Shown one piece after another: positions 8,062-15,599 of a stretch of 64,000 nt of DNA. The translations under genes and the position numbers were made by a program. The DNA comes from Paenibacillus xylanilyticus (GTDB lineage: Bacteria; Bacillota; Bacilli; Paenibacillales; Paenibacillaceae). Each line of letters begins with the position of its first letter. Within the stretch, counting starts at the first letter, position 1. A model generated the notes under the pieces. The model saw nothing but the letters and a program-made list of their open reading frames with translations, had not been told where the DNA came from and did not search any database. The DNA lies in contig NZ_CP044310.1 in NCBI RefSeq assembly GCF_009664365.1, positions 3,855,001 to 3,919,000 on the forward strand, written 5' to 3'.

Positions 8062-8826
8062 TTATTGCTCTTCATTTTCCGGAATAACTTCATTTATGCA
8101 AGCAAGTGCATTGAGTGTCCTTGGAAAACCTATATAAGGCAGACAATGTGTGATCGCTGCAATCAGCGATTCCTTGTCATTTCCCACATTAATATTTCCC
8201 TGCACATGTGCCTTAACTTGGCCTTCGGCTCCTCCCAATGCACTGACCATAGCCAGTGTTAACAATTCCCGGATTCTCAAATCAAGTCCGTCACGGGTAT
8301 AGAAATCACCGAAGCAAAAAGCCGAAAGATACTCCTGAATATGCTTCTGGTTCGAAGGGGCGCTTGCTCTCATTTTTTCAATGACATCACCAAAAATCTC
8401 AATCTGTACAGCAAGCCCTTTTTCCAAACGACTATGTTCTGAGACCTGGCTTTGGCTTTCTATAGGCAGTGCAATATTACGGGATCTGAACACCTCATTC
8501 ACTTCATCAATGGCGTTTAATGTTTTCGGAAAACCGATATATGGGGCACACTGGTAAACGGCCTCTTTAATTTCTAACGGATTCACTCCAACATTCAATG
8601 CCGCACTTACATGGGCCCTGAGCTGAGGTAACGTCTGGTTGACTGTGAGGATTACCAAGGTTAGCAGTTCCCGCTGAATGTCCGTCAGAGCACCTTGATA
8701 GAACACTTCTCCAAAGATGAAACGGCTTAGAATGTCCTGAAACTCAGGATCTGTTTCATAGGAAGAAGGTACTCCCTCACCAAATAGTTGTTGGTATTTT
8801 TCCTTGCTCTTTTCAATTCGATCCAA
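8062..8826 (-). CDS. Carboxymuconolactone decarboxylase (AhpD-like) family protein, two tandem domains
   Basis: 254 residues. Two similar CMD repeats are visible: LTDIQRELLTLVILTVNQTLPQLRAHVSAALNVGVNPLEIKEAVYQCAPYIGFPKTLNAIDEV (residues ~42-108) and the matching LDLRIRELLTLAMVSALGG...ALACINEV (~178-245). The AhpD CxxC redox pair is absent, so it is closer to the gamma-carboxymuconolactone decarboxylase side of the family. The start is a TTG with a run of seven G's 8 bases upstream, somewhat unusual. It forms an operon with the downstream cupin and is divergent from a TetR regulator whose operators lie between them. Confidence 0.83.
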   Translation of the reverse strand: MDRIEKSKEKYQQLFGEGVPSSYETDPEFQDILSRFIFGEVFYQGALTDIQRELLTLVILTVNQTLPQLRAHVSAALNVGVNPLEIKEAVYQCAPYIGFPKTLNAIDEVNEVFRSRNIALPIESQSQVSEHSRLEKGLAVQIEIFGDVIEKMRASAPSNQKHIQEYLSAFCFGDFYTRDGLDLRIRELLTLAMVSALGGAEGQVKAHVQGNINVGNDKESLIAAITHCLPYIGFPRTLNALACINEVIPENEEQ

Positions 8827-8899
8827 GTGTTTCGCCCCCCCGTAGGTTTCTATTCTATTAATTCAGTGAAGGAAAAATAATTGATTGAGATCATACATA

Positions 8900-8927
8900 T
8901 TGATGCGTTACCGCACATGTGTATAAT
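8900..8927 (+). promoter_or_regulatory. Promoter of tetR-type gene with operator in its spacer
   Basis: TTGATG (8900-8905), 16 bases, TATAAT (8922-8927). The palindrome TGCGTTACCGCA (8904-8915) lies between the two hexamers, so a bound repressor would block this promoter. Confidence 0.6.
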
Positions 8928-8987
8928 ATAAATGGAAAGTGGCACCCCTTCAATAAACAAACCTTCTTCATTCGTGCGTTATTGCAC
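8904..8987. promoter_or_regulatory. Pair of TetR-type operators TGCGTTAyyGCACA
   Basis: TGCGTTACCGCACA at 8904-8917 and TGCGTTATTGCACA at 8976-8989 differ at two bases. Each has inverted arms (TGCG/CGCA; GTGC/GCAC). They flank the space between the CMD operon and the divergent TetR gene. Confidence 0.6.
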
Positions 8988-9034
8988 AAATTTGAAATAA
9001 TGTGCGACTACCCTCTGGAAAGGAGTGAACCCTC

Positions 9035-9586
9035 ATGTCCAAATTGAAATTGGATCGAAGAGTACAAAAATCTCAAGATGCGATCAAGAATGCATTCACT
9101 CAACTGATGTCTGAGAAAAATCTGGATCAAATTACGATTCAGGGCATTTCCCACCGGGCAAACGTCGGTCGTAGAACGATCTATGATCATTACATGGATA
9201 AATTTGATTTGCTCGACAAACTTATTGAAGAACACATTAACGAGCTACGCAGAATATGCGAAGCCGCATCTGACTTAAGTTTTGCAGAGGGAATTCTCCT
9301 CTGGTTTGAATACTTTGAACACCATCTTCCCTTCTTTTCAGCCATGTTATCAAGCAAGGGTGCCTCTGTATTTCGTCATCATTTTCTTGCATTTGTTATT
9401 GAAGAATTAGAGGGCGAAGTGAATATAACCGAAGGAATAAATCAGGGATTAAGCAAGGAGATCCTTCTTAATTTCTTTGGAGCGGCAATCGTGGAGATCG
9501 TCGAAGCGTGGCTTACCAATGGAATTACGGAGTCAACTCAGGTTATTGCAGAACAAGTAGGGGTTTTGTTGGATCGGAATTTCTAG
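9035..9586 (+). CDS. TetR/AcrR-family regulator
   Basis: 183 residues, ATG with GGAAAGGAG about 9 bases upstream. The N-terminal helix-turn-helix is ITIQGISHRANVGRRTIYDHYMDKFDLLDKLIEEHI (residues ~29-64). The C-terminal ligand domain (LLWFEYFEHHLPFFSAMLSS..., ILLNFFGAAIVEIVEAWLTNGI) is the TetR_C_33 type common in Firmicutes. It is divergent from the CMD-cupin operon and faces two near-identical palindromes, so local repression and self-control are likely. The ligand is unknown. Confidence 0.85.
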   Translation: MSKLKLDRRVQKSQDAIKNAFTQLMSEKNLDQITIQGISHRANVGRRTIYDHYMDKFDLLDKLIEEHINELRRICEAASDLSFAEGILLWFEYFEHHLPFFSAMLSSKGASVFRHHFLAFVIEELEGEVNITEGINQGLSKEILLNFFGAAIVEIVEAWLTNGITESTQVIAEQVGVLLDRNF

Positions 9587-9632
9587 GAACGAGTTACAGA
9601 ATGAGATATCACAGCAGAAGGAGCATTGAGCC

Positions 9633-10001
9633 ATGATTTTTATTACCAAAAAATTGATGAATCGGCTAACTCAATCTTATAGAGAACCTGACATGTACAT
9701 ATGTTATTCCACACCACAGAGCTGGTCAGCGAAGACAAGCCGGGCTATATTGCTCATCAATGAGGATAAATTAATCATCCTCTTCCTCAATTTTTTTTCG
9801 ACTAAAGTTGTACGTACCATTGAATTCCAAACAGCAGAATTACAAGATCAAAAATATCATTCTGGCACCTTATTGTCTGCAACATGGTCATTCCACGTTC
9901 AAGGCCGGCGATGGAAATTCATGATTCCCAGAAAGATTCTTACGCTGGGCTCGATGCAGAGCGACTTTTTGTATTTTATGAAACGGCATATCTATCATTA
10001 A
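9633..10001 (+). CDS. Conserved-looking small protein, possibly PH-like
   Basis: 122 residues, ATG with AGAAGGAG 9 bases upstream, 46 bases after the TetR stop, so probably co-transcribed. I do not recognise it firmly. The central part alternates beta strands (AILLINEDKLIILFLN, RTIEFQTAELQDQKYH, LLSATWSFHVQGRRWKFMIPR) and ends in a helix with LGSMQSDFLYFMK. This is the outline of a bacterial PH-like (YokE-type) domain. No signal peptide or membrane segment. Function unknown. Confidence 0.6.
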   Translation: MIFITKKLMNRLTQSYREPDMYICYSTPQSWSAKTSRAILLINEDKLIILFLNFFSTKVVRTIEFQTAELQDQKYHSGTLLSATWSFHVQGRRWKFMIPRKILTLGSMQSDFLYFMKRHIYH

Positions 10002-10039
10002 GGTCATATTGTCGCATCGATCTTCTGCCTGTATGAATA

Positions 10040-10070
10040 AGAGCAGTCGATCCAATGAATCGACTGCTCT
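10040..10070. terminator. 12-bp perfect hairpin between convergent genes
   Basis: AGAGCAGTCGAT (10040-10051) pairs perfectly with ATCGACTGCTCT (10059-10070) around a 7-base loop. U-tracts are poor on both sides, so termination is likely but not certain. Confidence 0.5.
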
Positions 10071-10154
10071 CCTATGTTCAATCAACAGCTGTTCTACCCA
10101 TTGACGCTTGAGCATCTGCACATAACTTTATTCAAGCGGCAAGCACCCGTGCAG

Positions 10155-10643
10155 CTAAACATGTCGATGGAGCTTGGTGTTACACTCCGATGTTGTCGCA
10201 GTGACATACTCCACGTAATTCACTGAACCTTGAAAATTCAGATACGCTTCATAACGCATGCGAATTGCAGGTAGTGTAATATAATCCAGCACCTGTTCCT
10301 TTGGAACCCACCTGCACTCGCTCGTTTCCTCAGATGCAGCTAATTCTCCACCTTCTAATTTGCACACAAAATCAAACATGACCTTTGTCGGAACATCCGT
10401 CACACCGTCATACCACTTATGTACTGCTGTATTCGAGACAACACTAATCAAATGACTCACACTGGCGTCTATCCCGCTTTCTTCCTTGATCTCACGGATC
10501 ACGCCATCAATCAGGTTTTCTCCTACCTCAGTAATCCCGCCTGGGTACACCCAGCCATCGTCATGAGCTTTTACTAACAGGATATTTCCATGTCCGTCTT
10601 CTACAATTCCACCTGCCGATACAATATGGGTTGGAAAGACCAT
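10155..10643 (-). CDS. Nudix hydrolase
   Basis: 162 residues, ATG at 10643 with GGAGGTGG 5-10 bases upstream. The Nudix box is complete: GGITEVGENLIDGVIREIKEESGI fits GX5EX7REUXEEXGU, near residues 35-58. The N-terminus HIVSAGGIVEDGHGNILLVKA is typical of MutT/ADP-ribose-type enzymes that cleave nucleoside diphosphates linked to another moiety. The substrate is not predictable. It is divergent from the EamA exporter gene. Confidence 0.88.
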   Translation of the reverse strand: MVFPTHIVSAGGIVEDGHGNILLVKAHDDGWVYPGGITEVGENLIDGVIREIKEESGIDASVSHLISVVSNTAVHKWYDGVTDVPTKVMFDFVCKLEGGELAASEETSECRWVPKEQVLDYITLPAIRMRYEAYLNFQGSVNYVEYVTATTSECNTKLHRHV

Positions 10644-10837
10644 CTAACCACCTCCTCTACAGAAAATCTGTATATAAATTCCACATCCTTCATACAGCTT
10701 CCTGCATAAAACACATATTCCTTTTCCTTAATGCTTAGTCCAATCAACTTTTGGATACAAGCCGCGGGAAATGTGATATGGTCTAGAATGTATTTGTTGC
10801 ATAACAAACGCACTACTTGCTGAGGAGAAGATTACAA

Positions 10838-11779
10838 GTGAATGAGATTCAAGGAATGGAGAAACCGCACAGATTAACCGATCCACGGGTTGTAACCTTA
10901 ATCGCAAGCCTGTGCTGCTTGCTATGGGGAAGTGCTTTCCCATCGATTAAACTAGGGTATATCGCTTTTAACATCATGCCAGAAGATATGGGTTCCAAGT
11001 TTGTATTTGCAGGGTATCGATTTATACTCGCAGGCTTGCTGCTTCTGATCCTATACCGACTGATTGGAAAACGGAAGTTCGCTCTATCTGGACGGCAATG
11101 GACCAGTCTCTCTATGCTGGGAGTCATGCAAACAGGCCTTCAGTATATGTTTTTTTACATAGGTGTATCCAACACGACTGGTGTTAAAGGCTCCATTGTG
11201 AACGCAACAGCTACCTTTTTCAGTGTGGTGCTGGCCCATTTCCTGTATCAAAATGACAAGCTAAGCAATAAAAAAGTGATTGGCTGCGTGCTGGGCTTTA
11301 TCGGTGTCATCATTGTGAATTTCAATACCGATCTCCTCTCATTTTCCGTTTCGTTTACAGGTGAAGGCTTCGTCATGGCAGCTGCTTTCATATTTTCCAT
11401 TACGGCCATCTACGCGAAGCATTTAACCTCTTCCATGGATGTATTGGTCGTGACGGGTTTCAGCCTGTTTGTCGGCGGATTGACGCTGGCTCTGCTCGGT
11501 CTGCTGCTCGGCGGACAGGTTACACATTTCACCCTGGAATCCACCAGTAACTTAATTTATCTGGTACTACTGTCATCGACGGCATTTTGTTTATGGAATA
11601 TGCTTCTTAAATACAACAAAGTAGGCAAAGTGTCTGTCTACAACTTCCTTATCCCCGTGTTTGGCGCATTGCTATCAGCTGTATTTTTGGGCGAAAGCAT
11701 TATGGAACTGAAAAATCTGATTGCCCTCCTGTTCGTGTCGATCGGCATTTACATCGTGAATCGAGCAAGCTCTGCCTAG
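10838..11779 (+). CDS. EamA-family (DMT) transporter
   Basis: 313 residues from a GTG at 10838 with GAGGAG about 10 bases upstream; a TTG at 10817 lies before that ribosome site and is unlikely. About ten membrane segments are visible in two EamA repeats, starting VVTLIASLCCLLWGSAFPSIKLGY and, in the second half, GEGFVMAAAFIFSITAIYAKHL. The family exports amino acids, nucleobases or other small metabolites. The substrate is unknown. It ends in a strong bidirectional terminator. Confidence 0.87.
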   Translation: MNEIQGMEKPHRLTDPRVVTLIASLCCLLWGSAFPSIKLGYIAFNIMPEDMGSKFVFAGYRFILAGLLLLILYRLIGKRKFALSGRQWTSLSMLGVMQTGLQYMFFYIGVSNTTGVKGSIVNATATFFSVVLAHFLYQNDKLSNKKVIGCVLGFIGVIIVNFNTDLLSFSVSFTGEGFVMAAAFIFSITAIYAKHLTSSMDVLVVTGFSLFVGGLTLALLGLLLGGQVTHFTLESTSNLIYLVLLSSTAFCLWNMLLKYNKVGKVSVYNFLIPVFGALLSAVFLGESIMELKNLIALLFVSIGIYIVNRASSA

Positions 11780-11818
11780 CATGCAGCTGTTTGTAAACAA
11801 TCTGTCCTGGAACGACAG

Positions 11819-11865
11819 AAAAACCAAGTTCATCTCCTTTTTACGGGATCGAACTTGGTTTTTCT
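11819..11865. terminator. Strong bidirectional terminator
   Basis: AAAACCAAGTTC (11820-11831) pairs with GAACTTGGTTTT (11851-11862), with T's on one side and A's on the other. It serves the EamA gene and the convergent GH3 gene. Confidence 0.88.
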
Positions 11866-11877
11866 TAACTTTATTTA

Positions 11878-14148
11878 TTATTTTCGTGCCTGGTTAACCC
11901 TGGCAATAAGTTCATGAATAACCTCATCAGGTGAACGCTCATTCATCCATTGTTGACCGAACATTTGGAATACTTTGATCATCGGGAAGTCTTCCCAAAA
12001 TCCCACAAATTCCTCATTAAGATATACCTTATCTGTCACATGCTCGTTCATGTCATTCAGACATTTTTCCAATTCCCCTTTTGCTGCCGGATCACTCATC
12101 CATTCGCTCAGAAGGCTGAATTTGTGAAACGTAATCTCTTCTTTCCCGAAGTCACAATGGAGACGTTCCGTGATTCGGATGTCTTTGGACGAGCTGCCCA
12201 GCGAAATTTGGAAGTATCCGGTCTCTGCTACCCAGCGGTTATACTTGGTGTTATAGTACGAAAAATCTCTCTCTTCCAGATCAAAGGTAATCTTGCGTTT
12301 CTCACCAGGCTCCAGTTCGATTTTGACAAAGGCTTTCAACTCTTTCTCCGGACGAGTCCATGTGCACTTTTCATCGTGTACGTACAATTGAACAACTTCT
12401 TTCCCTTTGCGCTTACCTGTGTTTTTTAATTGGAAAGAAACAGTGACGCCAGTATTCGTCTGAGCCACTTCCAGATCCGAATATGAGAACGATGTATAGG
12501 ACAATCCATGCCCAAACGGGAATTGAGGAGCCAGTTCTTTCCGGTCATAGTATCGATATCCTACAAAAAGACCTTCACGATAATACAGCTTACCATTCTC
12601 TCCGCGAATTCGCATATGGGACGGGTTGTCCGATAGCTTCACAGGGAAGGTCTCCGACAGCTTACCCGATGGATTCGTTTGTCCGAATAATACATCTGCA
12701 ACCACTTTACCCATGCCTTGACCCGACAACCACGAGTGAATCACACCAGGCACATGCTGTACCCATGGACGCATGGCGAGTGCGGTGCCGCTGCTGGTTA
12801 CGACTATGCACTTGGGCTGAACCGCGGCTACCGCCATAATCAATTTCACTTGATGCTCGGGAAGGTCAATGCCTTGCAGATCACGCATCTCCGATTCGGC
12901 ATATTCCGGCTGGCCAACAAACAGTACAGCAACATCGGAATTCTTGGCTAATGTGACGCTCTCCTGAATTAACTCATCGTGAATGGAGTCATCCTCCGGG
13001 TATCCTTCTGAATATCCCATCGTAATATTCTCGCCGGCCAGATTCTTTATCTCGTCCCACGGAATGTCGACTCTTGTCGGCGTTACCTTCGCACTGCCTG
13101 CCCCCTGAATTCGAGGCTTCTTGGCAAAGCGCCCAATTACCGCAATGGACCCCAATGATTCCGGCTGCAGCGGAAGAATCGCGTTTTCATTTTTCAGAAG
13201 CACAATACTTTCGGCTGCCGCTTTACGAGCAAGTGCATGGTAATCCGCATCTTCAGAAGTCCCCTCGCCTTTGTTGCCCGTTACCCGTTCGACCAGCTTC
13301 AAAATGCGACCCACGCTTCGATCCAATTGTTCCTCGGAAAGGCTTCCGTTCTGAATCGCCTCAATGATGGCTTTGGCATTGTAATGAGCAGGACCTGGCA
13401 TCTCCAGATCAAGTCCAGCCTTCAGTCCGCGGATGCGATCATTGACAGCTGTCCAGTCGGATAGCACAACGCCTTCATAACTCCATTCTTCTCTCAAAAT
13501 GTCATGCAGCAAATGCTCGTTCTCACTCGTGTACGTTCCATTCAATAAGTTATAAGAGCACATGACCGTCCAAGGATCGGATTTCTTAATAATTCGTTCA
13601 AAGGCGCTCAGGTAAATTTCGCGCAGTGTCCGCTCATCGATTTCCGAACTGGTCACCATTTTCTCAAACTCCTGATTATTTCCCGCAAAGTGTTTGACAG
13701 AAGCACCTACACCTTCACTTTGAATCCCATTAATGAACGCTGCGCCAAGTTCTCCCGTCAAGCACGGGTCTTCCGAATAGTATTCGAAATTTCTACCGCC
13801 AAGCGGTGTTCTTTTCATATTGACACCCGGACCAAGCAGCAGCTCTACATCCATGGCTTTCGATTCCCGTCCTAGAGCCACTCCGACCTCATGCAGCAAT
13901 TCCGTGTTCCACGAAGAACCGATGGCCGAACCCGTAGGGTAACAGGTTGCAGGTACATTTTCCGTTGTGATGCCCATTTCCTCATCGCTGTTCGTTTTAC
14001 GGATCCCATTGGTTCCGTCGTACATATGAACTGGCGGAATGTTCAACCGCTCGATTCCCTTCGTCATCCACATATTTAATCCCGCGCAGAGTGAAGCTTT
14101 CTCGGCAAGTGTCATTGCGTGCAGCAATTCATTAATCGATTTATCCAT
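11878..14148 (-). CDS. GH3 beta-glucosidase with C-terminal FnIII-like domain
   Basis: 756 residues from the ATG at 14148 (MDKSINELL) with AGGGTGAG upstream. The GH3 barrel runs through residues ~5-300. The catalytic nucleophile is about Asp231 in VVLSDWTAV, and the binding motif KHFAGNNQE is at ~153. The (alpha/beta)6 sandwich follows (~320-540), then the fibronectin-III-like domain (GKEVVQLYVHD...RPEKELKAFVKIELEPGE). No signal peptide, so it acts in the cytoplasm on imported beta-glucosides. It lies 17 bases after the EIIC permease gene in an operon controlled by a cre-like site. Confidence 0.92.
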   Translation of the reverse strand: MDKSINELLHAMTLAEKASLCAGLNMWMTKGIERLNIPPVHMYDGTNGIRKTNSDEEMGITTENVPATCYPTGSAIGSSWNTELLHEVGVALGRESKAMDVELLLGPGVNMKRTPLGGRNFEYYSEDPCLTGELGAAFINGIQSEGVGASVKHFAGNNQEFEKMVTSSEIDERTLREIYLSAFERIIKKSDPWTVMCSYNLLNGTYTSENEHLLHDILREEWSYEGVVLSDWTAVNDRIRGLKAGLDLEMPGPAHYNAKAIIEAIQNGSLSEEQLDRSVGRILKLVERVTGNKGEGTSEDADYHALARKAAAESIVLLKNENAILPLQPESLGSIAVIGRFAKKPRIQGAGSAKVTPTRVDIPWDEIKNLAGENITMGYSEGYPEDDSIHDELIQESVTLAKNSDVAVLFVGQPEYAESEMRDLQGIDLPEHQVKLIMAVAAVQPKCIVVTSSGTALAMRPWVQHVPGVIHSWLSGQGMGKVVADVLFGQTNPSGKLSETFPVKLSDNPSHMRIRGENGKLYYREGLFVGYRYYDRKELAPQFPFGHGLSYTSFSYSDLEVAQTNTGVTVSFQLKNTGKRKGKEVVQLYVHDEKCTWTRPEKELKAFVKIELEPGEKRKITFDLEERDFSYYNTKYNRWVAETGYFQISLGSSSKDIRITERLHCDFGKEEITFHKFSLLSEWMSDPAAKGELEKCLNDMNEHVTDKVYLNEEFVGFWEDFPMIKVFQMFGQQWMNERSPDEVIHELIARVNQARK

Positions 14149-14165
14149 GGTTCTCACCCTTTTTT

Positions 14166-15398
14166 TTAATTTTGTTCCTGTTCTTTCTTCAGTTCTTGTG
14201 CATCATACAGTTTGAAAAACGGAAACCATACGGCAAATACAATGAGCAGAACCACAGCCAGCAAAATAAGACCGTTAAACCCGGACATAATGTAGGTGGA
14301 CAGGCCAATCGGCGTGTACCATAGCTGGAAGATCTGGCTTGGAATCCGCACCCAACCCCAGTCTAGAGCGAGGTATACAATCACCGGCGTGATGAGTGCG
14401 TTGATCCACATCGGCACCATAAGCAGCGGATTAAAGGCAATTGGCGCTCCGTACACGACAGGTTCATTGATGTTGAACAAGGACGGAATGATGGTCGCTT
14501 TGCCGACCGATTTCAGCTTTTTGGATCGTGCCATCAGGAACCAGACCACTAACGGCAAGGTTGCTCCCATCCCACCAATACCAAGCCATCCGGAAAAGAA
14601 GGTTTCAAATGTGTTGATATTGACCGGATCTTGTCCGGCTGCAACGAGAGAAGCATTCTGCTCTATTGCAGGTATCCAGATCGCGTACCAGATCGGTGTC
14701 ATTACCCATGGGCTTACGCCGAAGGAATAGAGCACTACGCCGATAAAATTAAATAATAAAAATCCAGTTAAACTCTGTCCTACAGCATTGATTGGCTCAA
14801 ATATGTTTACAATCAGTCCAAAAATATCAAAATGAAGCTGATATACGAGAACCCATCCTGTGGTTAATACCAGGGCGATCGGTACGAGAAAGTCGAACCA
14901 GTCCATAATGAATTCGGGAAGTGAAGACCCCTTTTTGAAGAACGAAAATTTGTTGCACATGATCATCACAAGAGCAACGAATACTCCCACCAAGAGTGCT
15001 GTGATCATTCCCGAAGGTCCAAATCGTTCAAGGATGAACTGAATGGTACCATCTTCGTTTATTGTCGGGTTAAGCAGCATAGCGAACAGGGATACCCCCG
15101 TCATTCCCGCCAGCAGCTTGATTTTGTGCCGCTCCTTTTTTTCCATCACCACATAAGGCGTCAGGAAAGCAATAAACAACCCAAGCAAACCGAAACTGAA
15201 CGTCGTGATCGGTGTCAGGTCCGGCATTCCCGGAATAAAGTCCTGCAAAATTGAAATCAATGTAATAATCGAACCGATGAAAATCATCGGAATGGCGACC
15301 ATAATGGCTTCTTGAATCGAAGAAACCCAAATATTATTCGTAAACGCCTCCAACCTTGGCGCAAACGAATCTGTCATCCATTTCATGAACCGCTTCAT
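14166..15398 (-). CDS. PTS EIIC, lactose/cellobiose family
   Basis: 410 residues from the ATG at 15398 (MKRFMKWMTDSF) with AGGGGGAG 6 bases upstream. It matches EIIC of the cellobiose/lichenan branch (CelB/LicC): N-terminal LEAFTNNIWVSSIQEAIMVAIPMIFIGSIITL, many membrane segments, and the substrate motif NINEPVVYGAPIAFNPLLMVPM near 315-340. EIIC forms the membrane channel and needs EIIA and EIIB for phosphorylation. Neither is encoded nearby, so it must borrow them, as orphan EIICs do. It is the first gene of the EIIC-GH3 operon, implying uptake of a beta-glucoside that the GH3 enzyme then cleaves. Confidence 0.92.
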   Translation of the reverse strand: MKRFMKWMTDSFAPRLEAFTNNIWVSSIQEAIMVAIPMIFIGSIITLISILQDFIPGMPDLTPITTFSFGLLGLFIAFLTPYVVMEKKERHKIKLLAGMTGVSLFAMLLNPTINEDGTIQFILERFGPSGMITALLVGVFVALVMIMCNKFSFFKKGSSLPEFIMDWFDFLVPIALVLTTGWVLVYQLHFDIFGLIVNIFEPINAVGQSLTGFLLFNFIGVVLYSFGVSPWVMTPIWYAIWIPAIEQNASLVAAGQDPVNINTFETFFSGWLGIGGMGATLPLVVWFLMARSKKLKSVGKATIIPSLFNINEPVVYGAPIAFNPLLMVPMWINALITPVIVYLALDWGWVRIPSQIFQLWYTPIGLSTYIMSGFNGLILLAVVLLIVFAVWFPFFKLYDAQELKKEQEQN

Positions 15399-15451
15399 CC
15401 AAACTCCCCCTGTCTTCCTCTTAGCTGCCACAACCATAGTATATCGATTCG

Positions 15452-15466
15452 TGTGAACGCTTTCTT
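15452..15466 (-). promoter_or_regulatory. cre: cre site (CcpA operator) before EIIC-GH3 operon
   Basis: On the minus strand AAGAAAGCGTTCACA matches WTGNAANCGNWNNCW at all but one position. It lies 54 bases before the EIIC start, a usual place for carbon catabolite repression of a sugar operon. Confidence 0.65.
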
Positions 15467-15551
15467 GTTGGAACTTGCCACTTGATGGTTCGTTTTTTGC
15501 CCATTTCTAGTCCTACGTTCTAGCTTGCCTGCCTGTACAAGAAATAAACAA

Positions 15552-15583
15552 CAAAAAACATCCCTCCATTACCGAAAGGATGC
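15552..15583 (-). terminator. Terminator of AraC-GH39 gene
   Basis: CATCC (15559-15563) pairs with GGATG (15578-15582). An A-run at 15553-15558 becomes a U-tract on the minus strand, 17 bases after the stop. Confidence 0.75.
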
Positions 15584-15599
15584 CTTAAGGATACTTTTT

